DNA from: Blastobasis lacticolella
Taxonomy: Eukaryota > Arthropoda > Insecta > Lepidoptera > Blastobasidae
Direction: 5' to 3'
Length of the DNA stretch: 64,000 nt
Assembly (NCBI GenBank): GCA_905147135.1
Contig: LR990053.1
Location: 4,538,501-4,602,500, forward strand
Shown here: positions 10,867 to 21,543 of the stretch, one piece after another
Position numbering within the stretch: the stretch's first letter is position 1
Layout: the number at the start of each line of letters is the position of its first letter
Translations under genes and position numbers: made by a program
Notes under the pieces: model-generated
What the model saw: the letters and a program-made list of their open reading frames with translations, nothing else
Databases searched by the model: none
Told to the model about the DNA's origin: nothing

Positions 10867-11198
10867 TTTTTTTTTCATACGGTAGGCAAACATGCAAGCG
10901 GGCCACCTGATTGAAAGTGGTCCCCACTGCCTATAGACATTAGCAACACTGAGAGTATCGCCAATACGTTGCCCACCTCTATAACACGTTACTCTGGCAG
11001 TAAAAAGGCAAATGTCCCTCCACTGCCAAAGCCACGGTTCCGCAAATTCCCACCCTGGAAAGTTCCCAGAACTGGAAACCTTACTCACCGGCAAAAACAC
11101 AATACTATTTAAAAGAGTATTGTTTAGCTGCAGTATTCTGTAAGGTACTTCCCCAGTCGGGCGGCTCCAATTCGAACGGGATACCCCGCTATGCCCTA
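10867..11198 (-). repeat. Repeat family C, LINE 3' end
   Basis: Family marked on its sense strand by ggtgaccactttccatcagg, tggcccgcttgcctgtttgcc and an A-rich tail, and at its other end by 'ccaattcgaacgggataccccgc' (complement). Other copies: 22177-22514, 38117-38446, 50360-50694, 51681-52015 (minus) and 34926-35263, 46257-46560, 52209-52332 (plus). The uniform tail end and variable start suit a LINE or a SINE sharing a LINE tail; 59304-59520 links a similar tail to a reverse transcriptase C-terminus. Small frames in these copies are not genes. Confidence 0.7.
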
Positions 11199-11287
11199 CC
11201 TCTCTTTAATATTTACTTATAGTTCATTAATACAGACACTGGTAACTAGGTAACTTCGGTTTGTAGGGTAATCAAGGTCTAAATTCA

Positions 11288-11447
11288 GGAGCAAAAAGCG
11301 TAAGAGCAAATTTAAGAAATGTATTTCTCATAATTGCACTTATATTGTTTTGCGTCGCTCCGCTTTTTTAAGGCGTGACACAAAATTTTACCTTATGTTA
11401 TAAACAATACATGCCAGTTTTATTTGCTCTCACGCTTTTTGCTTTTG
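11288..11447. repeat. 160 bp imperfect hairpin
   Basis: gcaaaaagcgtaagagcaaa near 11290 pairs with tttgctctcacgctttttgc near 11423, with further partial pairing outward. Looks like a small MITE; no target duplication confirmed. Confidence 0.55.
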
Positions 11448-11507
11448 CTAACTTAGGCGATTGCATTTAACCAAACATAATAAGTTCATTGGATAGTGTG
11501 AGTTAGT

Positions 11508-11642
11508 GAGTTGTGCTCTCGCGCACGATGGCCCGGGGTTCGCCTTGACCATGATCCAGGATTCGGCAGGGCACATTACACATCCAGTCGCCTGAATGTG
11601 CAGGTTTCATCACGATGTTTTCCGTCACCGTCATGTTCATTA
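11508..11642 (-). mobile_element. SINE-B fragment, internally deleted
   Basis: Matches the 3' segment (tgctctcgcgcacgatggcc) and a middle segment (gaatgtgcaggtttcatcac) of SINE-B, with the sequence between removed and the tRNA head missing. Confidence 0.75.
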
Positions 11643-11782
11643 GATAGGTACTACATAGTATAGTTAATAAACGTTTGAAAGGAATAACGTGTGTTTTTTG
11701 CACTTCATTCCTCTGGTTTTACTGCGGTACTTTCCCGCTTGGCCTGATTTCATATCAAATCAGTATGAGTATCAGTTTCTAG

Positions 11783-12036
11783 GCCGTGTGGTGCCCGGCA
11801 GAGTAGAATAACATCCCCTTACACTCGTGGGTGTGGTACAAGGCGACTCATGTTATTGAGGCAAAAGATCTAGAGTCTCCTTAGACTGGAAAATGGGCAG
11901 CAGCATTTTCCAATGTTATATTTATAGTACTGCGATCTCCAACACCAATGCCAAGTGGAGATTATGGCAATAACCTCCTTTCGTGGGAGAGGCCCTCAGA
12001 CCTGCATGGGACTGTTATGGCCTGAGATGATGATAA
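11783..12036 (+). repeat. Repeat D, near full length
   Basis: Runs from the tggtgcccggcagagtagaa start to the ggcctgagatgatgata end, about 250 bases. One of the best references in the window for this family. Confidence 0.75.
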
Positions 12037-13599
12037 GAATCTATCAATCTGATCTTAAATTTTGAAGTGCGCGTTTAAAAGAAAGGAGGAAGAAAGAACA
12101 TTTATTGACACAAAGGGTAACTCTACAACTTTAATTTCAAACACTTTTTCGTTGTATTTAGTCGGAAATTAGTTCGGAAAACAGCAAAATGTAAATAAAA
12201 AAATATATCAAATGTGATCTTATGGTTTCGGCCATAAACGCACATTTGGAAAAGTAGGAAGTTTGGTTGGTTGATCTTTGCTAATACAAAATGATAATAA
12301 GCGGCATTAACCGCTCTATCCCGACACTAAACGTCTCATTTCAACCTTAATATTGTAATTGGTTCTAATGGTCCAATCTTGGATTCATAACTTGCATTTT
12401 GTAGATCAGATGTTTGTCTATAACTTTTATTTTGAGTACTTTTTCGATATAAGTACATAATAACCATTAATATGGAAAACATGGTTTTTTTAGATATGTT
12501 TTTTGGTGTTTTGGCAAACATATATTAGTTTTTCGGCCATGAACGTGTTGTCGAAAATGAAATCAGCCAAATTACCTACATTTTGAAATATTATAATCTA
12601 AATTTAGACCACCTAGTCCCTAGATAATTGAATTTAAAGATTTACGGTCGTCCGTCAATGTTAAAAGCTTCCTACATATAAGGCGCCCCGATATTTTTGC
12701 TCTTTAAAATTCCAGAATCTGGAATCTGGCAAGGATCTGGCATAAGGACTAAATTTGGATCTACCAAATAATATCTAATCGCTATTGATTAACAAATTGT
12801 TTATTTTAGTCGTTACCTTAAATTTATTATTATAAATTATCACATGGTACAAACGTAACGATAAAATAAGCAGTAAAGAAGCCACAATCCATATATCTAA
12901 TTAGATTACGATTACAATTATTTGACCGAAATTAAATTACGTGTGGGTACTAAAAATAACATTTCACAAGAAATCACAATCGAAATCAGTTAAGTTTTTC
13001 TAAACATATATATTATATTATATATGTATATTATATTATATTATAAGTAATTTAACTAACACAATATAATATGGACTGTTAATAATAATATTTGTATAGT
13101 CTGAAATAAATGATTAATAATAATATGGAAAATATTTTATTTATTAATTTAACTATTTATTGTACACAATAAAACAAAAAGGAAATACCACAATTATAAA
13201 CGACACAACAGACACTACTAATTTCTAAAAATAAATTTCTTCCAGCAGGTCAGACGTCACGTGCGTACTGCGGCTATATTTTGATACAATACATAAATAT
13301 AAATTTAAGTAACAATTAATATTAAAACTGAAAGTAATAATAAACATATTAGGTAATTTTGGCGACAAGTTGACGTGGCAATATCGGTATATCCACACAA
13401 CCTCTGTTTAGTGCTGTACCATACCTACCAGGCGCCTAACCTAATCGATGTCGATATTTCCTTTTTACCACATGTCCGAATCTCCTGCCTCATATTGTGA
13501 CATAGCTCACATAGATTACATACATACATAGACATAGATTGCTACTATCTATCTTGTTGTATACAGAAGGACAAGTTCATTAGTCAATCTCTGTTGCAG
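12037..13599. other. AT-rich stretch without a recognised gene
   Basis: Includes a TATATTA-type simple repeat at about 13005-13048 and a catacata run near 13505. 'ggccataaacg' and 'ggccatgaacg' near 12230 and 12535 are similar but too short to call. Confidence 0.35.
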
Positions 13600-13603
13600 G
13601 AAT

Positions 13604-13877
13604 GCACGGAAGAGCAGGAAGTTTAACTCACTTGGAACCTTCTGGCCACCTTACAGTTCCACCGCCGGAACCTGACTACCTTCTAGGACAAGTCTTGGTC
13701 AAGGCAAATCAACCGAGTCTCAGCTCAATAGAATTGCATTGCCTTGGCCACCTTCCGTCTCCATCTTGAGATCAGCTGACTGCCACCATCATTTTGAATG
13801 GTTATCTAAGTTCCAAGTGCTATAGTCTCATACATTATGTATTATATAGGGTCCGACTTCCTGCTTTTCCGTGCATA
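13604..13877. mobile_element. Small TIR element
   Basis: tgcacggaagagcaggaagt near 13604 pairs with acttcctgcttttccgtgca ending near 13877, one mismatch in about 20. The 230-base interior has no ORF and no repeats of its own. Resembles a MITE; the superfamily cannot be read. Confidence 0.5.
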
Positions 13878-14232
13878 CTTCGTTCGGTCTTTTTTTACTC
13901 ATCAAACCTGTCTTGTCATTGAAAGTTAGGGTGATTTCATATTATTATGAGGGGGAAGATTTGGACAAGTGGGAAAAAGTAATATCGACATCGATTATTG
14001 ACTGAGGTCACTTCACTAGAAAATTGCCATGTCGACCCGTCGCGAACAGTACCTATAAAATCAAGAATCTGTATTTAAAAATAAGATTACTCTTGTAAAG
14101 TTATCTCTAGAATAGATAAGCTCTGTTTGTAATAAAAATAATGTTCAACTTATGTTTTATAAACTTCCTCGTATTACTCATTAACATCAACAATTTTGTT
14201 TATTAATATTATCGCTTTCCGCCTGTTGAATA

Positions 14233-14835
14233 TTACATAGCAGTGTGTCTTCTTTTCCTGGCTGATCTGTCTCTTGTGAGCCATTTCCAGTAACTACGTG
14301 TCTCTTCTTCGGATTCAATACTTCCTGGAATCGTTGTCGGAGTTGTACTTGTCTCTTCTCCGGATCCAGTATTTCCTTGATCCGTTGCCAGAGTTGTACT
14401 TGTCTCTTCTTCGGGCCCACTACTTCCTTGAGTCGTTGTCGGAGTTGTACCTGTGTCTCCTCCGGGTTCAGTACTTACTTGATCCGTTGTCAGAGTTGTA
14501 CTTGTCTCTTCTTCAGATCCACTACTTCCTTGAGTCGTTGTCGGAATTGTACTTGTCTCTTCTCCGGGTCCAGTAATTCCTTGATCCGTTGTCGGAGTTA
14601 TAGTTGTCTCTTCTCCGGGTCTAGTAATTTCTTGATCCGTTGCCGGAGTAGTTCTATCCAAAATTTCTCTTAATTCGTTAACTTCATCTTTATATCGATT
14701 CTTCTGGCCGGATAAGGTTAACGTGGATACGAACAGCGAAAATGAGAGCAATGTAAGAAAGACTATCATTTTATTATCCTTACTCCACATTAGGAAACGT
14801 TCTGTATAGTATCTACATCGCATGGAACAACTCAT
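14233..14835 (-). CDS. Thr-rich tandem-repeat membrane protein, mucin-like, single exon
   Basis: A 200-codon ORF, ATG at 14835 in AAACATGA context, TAA at 14233, with AATAAA about 25 bases after the stop. Predicted protein: basic N-terminus (1-22), one hydrophobic segment MIVFLTLLSFSLFVSTLTL (about 23-42), a short charged linker, then seven exact-length 17-residue repeats (TDQGxTGxGEETSTTPT-like) rich in Thr, Ser, Glu and Pro, and a basic tail ending RKRRHTAM. The layout suits a type II signal-anchor protein with an O-glycosylatable stalk. Repeats alternate TDQ..GEE and TTQGSS.EEE forms, a 34-residue higher-order unit. Four AGATAA sites lie 100-150 bases before the ATG. No homologue is recognised. 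Because 51 bp is divisible by three, all frames here stay open, which weakens ORF length as evidence; the signal anchor, start context and poly(A) signal support a gene. Confidence 0.5.
   Translation of the reverse strand: MSCSMRCRYYTERFLMWSKDNKMIVFLTLLSFSLFVSTLTLSGQKNRYKDEVNELREILDRTTPATDQEITRPGEETTITPTTDQGITGPGEETSTIPTTTQGSSGSEEETSTTLTTDQVSTEPGGDTGTTPTTTQGSSGPEEETSTTLATDQGNTGSGEETSTTPTTIPGSIESEEETRSYWKWLTRDRSARKRRHTAM
14294..14653 (-). repeat. 51 bp coding minisatellite, about seven units
   Basis: Tandem units of 51 bases (17 codons) in the Thr-rich ORF. Marks such as cttgatccgttg and ccttgagtcgttgtcgga on the plus strand alternate with a 102 bp higher-order period. Confidence 0.8.
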
Positions 14836-14935
14836 GTTTAATGTTTATGTTAGCCACTCACAGAATATCACTAAAACGTCTTTTTTTCAGGAATTATTGT
14901 CACAAATGCGTTTTATTTGCCTGCTTACCTGTGTG

Positions 14936-14985
14936 TTATCTGGTGTTAGATTATCTTTATCTATTTCACTGATATTGATTTATCT
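14936..14985 (-). promoter_or_regulatory. Cluster of four GATA-factor-like sites
   Basis: TTATCT (minus-strand AGATAA) occurs at 14936, 14951, 14957 and 14980, just before the 14835 start on the minus strand. WGATAR sites bind GATA factors, which drive gut and fat-body genes in insects. Functional use here is inference. The minus strand also has CACAG/GTAAGC (about 14926), a possible 5' UTR splice donor. Confidence 0.35.
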
Positions 14986-14999
14986 GCTTAGTAAATGTG

Positions 15000-15544
15000 A
15001 TATCGATCGCTATGGCTGTGTGTTAAAGATGAGTTTTCAATGACAGCGAATATGAATATAAATATTATTGCGATAAACATAACGCGCCTCATAACGTTTT
15101 TAAGAGACGCGATGATGAGTGGGTATAGTAATTTTACTGAATCATAAAAATAGCAATGGGTAGCAAGCAAAATAAATTAAACTAGCCACATGTGTAATTG
15201 CTATTCGTTAGACGTTAAGACACCTAACGTAAAGCGATTACGCAAGGTCAAGGTCAAGGTCAAGTCTTGCGCTGAAGTCCCTGCGACAGGTTGAACTGAC
15301 CAGTCCCGGGAGGTGATTGGCGCGTCGTGACGGTTTCATCACGTGTGTAATATAGGCAAGGCATAAACCATGACAGCTTATTAGTATTAATGCTCTAATA
15401 CTTATAGACAACAATGACCGCTTTACATAATTTGGATTGGTTTTAACTGTCACTCTCATAATTTTGAAATGTGTTTTTTTATTTGTCTCTACCTGCCTTC
15501 CAGTCCTCCGTACATAGCACGCACACCTTGACAATGAAAATTAT
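15000..15544. other. Unassigned stretch
   Basis: Has a caaggtcaaggtcaaggtca run at about 15244-15264 and no gene. The boundary with the endonuclease fragment to the right is approximate. Confidence 0.3.
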
Positions 15545-16225
15545 CTGCCCATCCTTATGCAGCGTCGAGGTGGCATGCCTGTCGGAGACCAGGAATGCAT
15601 GGCCTATCATCTGTCCCAGCGCCGATTTTCCCGCTAACCCTCATTCCCATAGGCTTTAGGACGAGCCCCTCTGCAGATTGGCTTCGACTAACCTTTTAGA
15701 AAGCTCGGTCAATACTGCAGATCGAGCTCGACTTGTTGCCGTTTCGGAGAAGGAAGCCGAATATGTCCCTTCACCCAATAGGGTTTTTCTAACGGGCTAC
15801 ACTTACTGTTTCAGTGAGCCTATACGCTGTGGCATGAAAGTAAACGATGAACATGGCTGTCACTGCGGAAGTGTTGTAGATATCCTTGGACATCATGGCC
15901 TGTCATGACGTCATCCATCGTGCACTTTCCACGATCAAAGTGCCAGCTGTATTAGAACCCAATGGGCTGCCTCGGGATGATGGGAAGAGGCGAAGAAGAT
16001 GGCATGACGCTCGTTGCTTGGTCACAAGGGCGCCCTCTGGTATGGGATGCGACCCGTGTAGACACCCTAGCCCTATTCCACATTAGGGTTACCTCGGCTG
16101 AGATTAAGCGGCGCAAATATGTATCCCTTGGCCAGATGTGTTTATTTGCACCGTTTGGGGTTGAAACGTTAGGAACTTGGGGCCCTAGTGCAAAAAAGTT
16201 TTCCAAGACATATCTACGTAGACCA
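15545..16225 (+). pseudogene. Frameshifted restriction-like endonuclease end of a retroelement
   Basis: Three overlapping plus-strand frames make one decayed protein. Frame 1 (to 15908) has LLESSVNTADRARLVAVSEK then CHCGSVVDILGHHGLS, a C-x-C...H-H knuckle; frame 2 (15886-16086) has VIHRALSTIKVPAVLEPNGL; frame 3 (15962-16228) has GMTLVAWSQGRPLVWDATRV and FAPFGVETLGTWGPSAKK. From memory, this order (zinc knuckle, HHGLSC, R..H.., 'LEPxGL.R.DGKRPDG', 'WDaTcvDTLA', 'FxPxxvETLG..GPSA') is a common invertebrate retroelement C-terminus; the RPD-x(n)-D pattern suits a PD-(D/E)XK restriction-like endonuclease. The RPD itself falls at a frameshift (RRRRW in frame 2), so the copy is dead. Exact clade unknown. 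Confidence 0.6.
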
Positions 16226-16506
16226 TAATCCAGGCTTTGGCGATCAGGAAGTTACAGTGGAGCGACGACCATCTGACCTCCGTGACCCTACTTACCTGAC
16301 TAGATTGGATTATGGTTACAAATTCAGTTGCCTTAAATTGCAGGTTTCATCACGATGTTTTCCCTTACAGTAAGAGCATCGGTTAGTATTTAACTAATGT
16401 TCATCACTTAAATAAGAGTCATTGGTACATGGCCGCAGCGGGATTCGAACCCGGTACATCTCGCTTACGAGTTGGATATTCAACCGCCCGGCTACCGACG
16501 CTCCAT
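16220..16506 (-). mobile_element. SINE-B, 3' end missing
   Basis: Holds the tRNA-derived head on the minus strand (gggattcgaacccggtacat near 16440 is the complement of the B box; the A-box end lies near 16495) and the body through 'gcaggtttcatcacgatgtt'. The 3' part ending in gatgatgatg is missing. It abuts the endonuclease pseudogene. Confidence 0.85.
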
Positions 16507-17214
16507 ACCCTTTCTACGAAACATCCAATATCACAGTACGGAATTCTACCACTGACCAACATTGCAAGGTAGATGTTGTATAACATAAAAAGGAAGGTAT
16601 TTCCAACAACATTGTAATGAATGAATTACCATCCACTTCAAAAAGATGCGCTTATGGGGTTCTGAGGTAATATATTATTATTATGTCTCATCCTCATATT
16701 ACGGTAAAGTACATGAAGCTATCTCTATAGGAGAATTTGCTCAGTCGCGTTTAACGTTAATGACGTCATCAGAATAACAAATTGAACGAATTTATATGAA
16801 ACCCTATGAACCCCCCGCCCTATGTCTTCAAATGAAGTAATTCCTAAGAATAATCTGCCATAGAGCGAGGAATCTGTTGGTATGGTTACAATATAACTTG
16901 TTTTTTTTTAGTTCATTGAATTTTAAAATGGCGTTTAATAGACTATTTGGAGTCCAAAAAAGAGTTCCTAGCCATCTCGATGACTTGTGCGAAGATATGT
17001 ATATATTACAATGATATTAGTGACAGGTAAATAAAATAAAATACATTTTTTTTGCTGAATATTGTGTAAAGCCTAGTTTAAGTTTTTTTTTTATATTAAT
17101 TGATATGTCGCAGTTAGCTGAGACAGTTCAACCAGCCCCAGGTCCCCAGTGGAAGACCTTGGACAACCTTGGTCAAAAAGATGGTGGACGATATCTCGAG
17201 CAGTCTAGTATGAA
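16507..17214. other. Unassigned stretch
   Basis: A 28-codon frame at 16929 (MAFNRLFGVQKRVPSHLDDL) sits in good start context but ends at a stop before the nearest donor-like GTAAAT, so it is not called as an exon. No shared repeat seen. Confidence 0.3.
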
Positions 17215-17403
17215 ATATAAAAATTGTTTTCGTCTGTCTGTTTCCCCGCATATTTTTTTAAACCACGCAACAAATTTTGATACTATATTCACGATAATTT
17301 AGAAAATTCCTTCTGAAAGGTATATATGTAAAATACATACACACACATACATTACAATAGAGAAAAGCCGAGAACATTAGTGCAAATACGGGGTAGCTAG
17401 TAA
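17215..17403 (+). repeat. Possible non-autonomous Helitron-like repeat
   Basis: Has the gtctgtctgtttcc start and the gggtagctagt end that I associate with abundant lepidopteran Helitron/DINE-type repeats. Similar 'gtctgtctgt' starts lie at about 27905 and 36205. Without the hairpin and CTAG end verified, this is a weak call. Confidence 0.25.
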
Positions 17404-17650
17404 TTTAAAAATTTTGCTAATGAAAAACTTTAAATAATACCTGTTTTTGTTGTTGTTAATATGTTTCATGTTGTTTACAAAACTGTCTCTGTAAACTTTA
17501 CTCCTAAATAAATAAATAAATAACCATGCCGTGTCTAATAGATGTATGTGCCACCGTCGCAGCGGGGCCGCCGCGCCATTCTCTTATCTAACGGCGCTCA
17601 TTCCTTACATCGAACCAACGACAGGCGCGCATTTGTCTCCCGACCGGCCC

Positions 17651-18211
17651 CTGCGACCCTCACCGGCTATATTTGAACTGGTATCACTCTTTTTAGGGGC
17701 CGCCGACCGTAGACGCTGGAATGGAATCGTGGCAGTGTAAAGACGGACTAGCGAAAAAATACTAAATAAAAAATAATAATACTAGTCACAAAAGTTATTA
17801 GATGAAAGAAATCACTAAATAGTGAAATGAATGAAATGAACGAAATGAATGAAATGAATGAAAAAATATTTATTGCTTATACATAAAAAAAACAAAATCA
17901 GAGAAAAAAAGAAAAGCAACCGGCGGCCTTATCGCTTAAAGCGATTTCTTCCAGGCAACCTTAGACACCTAGAAACAGAATATACTCTAGGATAGTGGTT
18001 AGTGATAGTGGTTGCTGACTGACCCTCACCGGCTATATTTGAACTGGTATCACTCTTTTAGGGGCCGCCGACTGTGGACGCGGGAATGGAATCGTAGCAG
18101 TGTAACCGGAAAACGAAACAGGGGAAGCAAGCGTTGGAAAATACTATAGTTCTAACCAAAAATACTGGCTGATAATAAAAAACATTAGACGAAAGAAATT
18201 ACTAAATAGTG
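17651..18211 (+). repeat. Tandem duplication split by a LINE tail
   Basis: 17651-17824 and 18017-18211 share 'ccctcaccggctatatttga', 'gggccgccgac.gt.gacgc' and a 'gaaagaaat.actaaatagtg' end with small differences. A third start (ggttgctaactgacactggc) begins at about 18211. This is a local tandem repeat of about 200 bp whose first junction was invaded by a minus-strand LINE tail. Confidence 0.7.
17826..18000 (-). mobile_element. LINE 3' end, minus strand
   Basis: Complement of the sequence at 20505-20624: 'ggcggccttatcgcttaaag' and 'cgatttcttccaggcaacct' are shared in reverse. Its own tail reads as an AATAAA-like signal followed by a CATTT/CATTT-type microsatellite (17826-17866). No ORF remains. 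Confidence 0.65.
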
Positions 18212-19725
18212 GTTGCTAACTGACACTGGCTGTTTTTAGAACCCACTTTTGCCCGCGACTTTGTCAGCATAAAATTTGGCTATACCGTCTCGTAATTTTT
18301 CCTACTACAATAACAAATATCCAAACATAGGTAGGTACTAGCAGATATTCATCCTTCCAAACTTAGTGATTTAGTGGCCACTAGGAAAGTTTTGTGAGCA
18401 GTTGTAATTTTTTGGGAGCTTTTAATATTTTCCGTGGCTTTTTGCGTGCGATAATATCTGCCGCTCTTGATAAGCCCGTCCCACACGAGAAAGAATGCTG
18501 AGCGAGCTCAAGCTCAAGTTTAGTTGTTAAACTTACTGTCTACCACTTTATACTCATATGGCACAAAAATTAGGTTACGAAAATTAGGTAGTAGTAGGTA
18601 AAAGACAATATTACAATAGTCACTTACATGAGAAGTGAACTTATTTTATCCAATTTCCAATCGTCGTTCGCATCACAAAGTAGGTAGGTAACAACATCTG
18701 TGATACGTACAGCACTTTGGTTGATCACATATCTACTACAAAATATAAAAAAATTAACATCTAGACCTCCCAACAACAGACTACTTCACTTAAGTATTTA
18801 GTGAATAATCTGCTAGTTTCTTGTGATGAAACTACGATTATACTCTTTATATTTGAAGGTAGCCACTGGGAATTCAATCATTGTCTCAGTCAGCGTTTTA
18901 TGTACCGATGTTTTTTTTAATAGTATTGCAAAATTATCGTGCCGTGGCGTCCATGTGTTATAAATGTTATCTTTCTTTCTATACTGAAGCCAACATATTC
19001 GTGTGTAAAACAATATCGAGGTAACTCAAACACATCCCTAGGGTGATCTATTCGCAAGTCTAGATCAGTAGATCGGCCGTCTTTTTTATACGTTTCATTG
19101 TCCTTTTGGCAATATTGAAAGGGTCCGTTTAGATGACTATCTGCAGCAAATATTGGTTTTTGTCTGACGCCAGATTCGTTGAATACTTTGTGTAGATGTC
19201 GACCATCGATTGAAAGGATATTGTCGAGCTAGTTGTGAATTCTACTTATTGGCATCCATAAGGACTAGAATATTGATTTACTTTATTCTTTATTGTAGAC
19301 AAACATGACATAATGATACAGTACAGTAACAGAGATGTACAAAGGCGAGCTTAACTCATTAATTGAGTTTTCTACCAGCAAACCTTGGAGTCATAGGAAC
19401 AGGTTTAACTTAAATTACTTACCTGTGGTTGGATTCTGGCAGATGACAGTATGGTAGGAAATTGTCAAGTCTGAGAACCCCACCGGGCTGGCTGCATTTT
19501 TAATAGGTCTTTACCTATGAAATTGCTGTTTTGTATGGCGAAAATGACTGATTTTTTTCTATTACTTGGAAATTGCAAATCCGATTACAATAGAACTTTG
19601 TAGACCTAATCAGACGACATTAAGCTTTTAATTGTGATAACTAACTTATACATAAACTTACATGTTATTAATCCTTAATATGCAAATACAATTAAAGCAA
19701 CAAAACAATACAATGTCTGTATGTA
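18212..19725. other. AT-rich stretch, nothing recognised
   Basis: No repeat shared with other parts of the window, no ORF over 70 codons with recognisable motifs. Confidence 0.35.
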
Positions 19726-19950
19726 TAGCACCAACCTCTTACACTCGTGGATGACGTACAAGGCGACTAATGTTTCCGAGGCAAAAGATCTAGAGTCTCC
19801 GTAGGCTTAAAAATTGACTGCAGCATTTTCTATTTAAATATTTACAACACTGCGATCTCAACCCGCCTGCCAAGCGGGGTGATTGTGGTAATACCTTCTC
19901 TCTCGTGGGAGAGGCTCTAAGACCTGCAGTAGACTGCTGTGATGATGATG
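19726..19950 (+). repeat. Repeat D, start missing
   Basis: From agcaccaacctcttacactc to gactgctgtgatgatgatg; follows the family order but lacks the first 20-25 bases. Confidence 0.75.
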
Positions 19951-20504
19951 TACATTAAAAATATTTATACAAATTTTAATGTATACTTGCGAAAAAAGCG
20001 GTAATTTCATAGGTTATTTGTTTCTCCCGCAAAGCAACTATTTTTGAATTGTTGTTTTCCGATTTGAAGGCTAAGAAAACCAAGTGGCTAATTATCGAAT
20101 CTGCATTTTGTTACACGCAATAGAAGTGGATCTGTCTTAGGTCTTATTGGCGATAGTTACCACTTCTCAACAGGTGCACTGGTAGCTCGTTTGCCACCAA
20201 GTATGGTAAATCGTCACGGCACTGAACCAGAACAGTGTGGCCAGAGATGTACTCAGAAACATACGTACATGTTTTTCCTTTTATCTACCGTTCAAAAATG
20301 ACAGGGGATAAGTCTATCACCAAGTAAGATTAAGATTAGGAGACTAAGATTAGTGAAACTTTATTTTAGTATACCTACATAAGTACGATTATTTCATGTT
20401 TTTGGCTGTTTGTTGGTGTTTAGATAAATGCACAACACATTCTCTTGTATCCTGTGGCTCAATACTACCTGCTGTAATATTCCTGTCTCAATTTCTGTAA
20501 AGGT

Positions 20505-20624
20505 TGCCTGGAAGAGATCGCTTGCAGCGATAAGGCCGCCTTTGCTCATATGTGTTCCTTGTTACTGTAGCTAATTGATAGTGTTGTTTTTATAAGCAAT
20601 AAAGTGTTTATCTATCTATCTATG
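20505..20624 (+). mobile_element. LINE 3' end with ATCT tail
   Basis: Starts gtaaaggttgcctggaagag, carries 'gataaggccgccttt' and AATAAAG, and ends in tatctatctatctat. Same family as the minus copy at 17826-18000. Coding sequence has been truncated away. Confidence 0.7.
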
Positions 20625-20639
20625 TATTAAGGAATACCC

Positions 20640-20720
20640 TCAAGGCCTAGGCTAAACGCGAGATCTCTTTCACGGTACCGGCAGGTTTAGACACCTGTTT
20701 TCCACGTATTTCTGGGGCTA
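20640..20720 (-). pseudogene. Possible RTE-type reverse transcriptase C-terminal scrap
   Basis: On the minus strand, 'aaacaggtgtctaaacctgc' and 'gaaagagatctcgcgtttag' resemble the sequence preceding the R-G-R-P-K-x-R-W block in the copies at 31490 and 39970. Short and degenerate. Confidence 0.25.
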
Positions 20721-20849
20721 AACGTACGTACGTTTTTTGTGGTTACGAAGGTTTTTTGTGGGTAGCCACTAAAAATATAAAAACAAAATGAGCTGCCATC
20801 ATTATGGACGTACAAATAAATATAATAATACTCTTTATACTAATACTTT

Positions 20850-21142
20850 GACGACCTGAGTGGCTCAATGGTCAACATAACGGTCTGCCACGCAAGAGGT
20901 CCCGGGTTCGATTCCCGGCCGGGCAGAAATTGAAATGATAAATTTTAATTTCTATTACGGGTCTGAGTGTTCTATGTATAATAAGTATATATTTAAAATA
21001 ATTAAAAATAATTATATTTAAAATTATTTGAGTAGTATATCAGTTTTCTAGCACCCATAGTACAAGCTTTGCTTAGTTTAGGGCTAGATGGCGCTGTGTG
21101 AATTTGTCCACGATTATTTATTATTATATTATTATTATTTTT
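20850..21142 (+). mobile_element. SINE-A, full-length tRNA-derived copy
   Basis: tRNA-like head with A box TGGCTCAATGG (20861-20871) and B box GGGTTCGATTCC (20904-20915), so a pol III internal promoter is present. Body runs through 'tctgagtgttctatgtataa' to 'ggctagatggcgctgtgtga' and a TTA microsatellite tail. Best reference copy in the window; others at 21395, 33490, 40110, 49584 and 52530. Confidence 0.85.
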
Positions 21143-21394
21143 ATATAAAAATACAGTGAGGTACATGTTAAATGTCAGGTGTGTTAAGAACTTAACAGAT
21201 TTTTGTTGCCCTGTTAATCGGAGACTAAACAAATCAAAGTTTAAACAGAAGTATGTTGAGGTGCTGCCTTCTGTGCCGATGTAGCTTTTATCACGTCTGC
21301 GAGCTCTAGCCAGAAACTGAAATACCTCATACCAATAGGACAAATATCACCGTTAAATTTTCTACAAGTTTTCAGTGCGTGTTTTTCCGTTTCC

Positions 21395-21543
21395 GTATGC
21401 TTGAACAATTCACACAGCGCCATCTAGCAAGCAAAGCTTATGTCATAGGTGTCAGAAAATTGATAAACTCCTCCTCCTTCTCCTGTCCTCTCGGGACCTC
21501 TGCGTGGCAGACCTGTATGCTAACCAACTGAACCACACCGGAC
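21395..21543 (-). mobile_element. SINE-A, internally deleted
   Basis: Ends match (cacacagcgccatctagc and ctgcgtggcagacctgtatg) but the middle is missing and the B box is damaged. It faces the copy at 20850-21142, so the pair forms an inverted repeat. Confidence 0.75.

Noticed and set aside
11503..11703. 66-codon minus ORF
   Set aside because: Reads through a SINE-B fragment.
16929..17015. 28-codon ORF MAFNRLFGVQKRVP as a first exon
   Set aside because: A stop precedes the only reasonable splice donor. Similarity of NRLFG to ESCRT-III starts is too short to use.
20850..20925. tRNA gene by A and B boxes
   Set aside because: The tRNA-like head continues into a SINE-A body that recurs elsewhere with the same junction, and the acceptor stem does not close.
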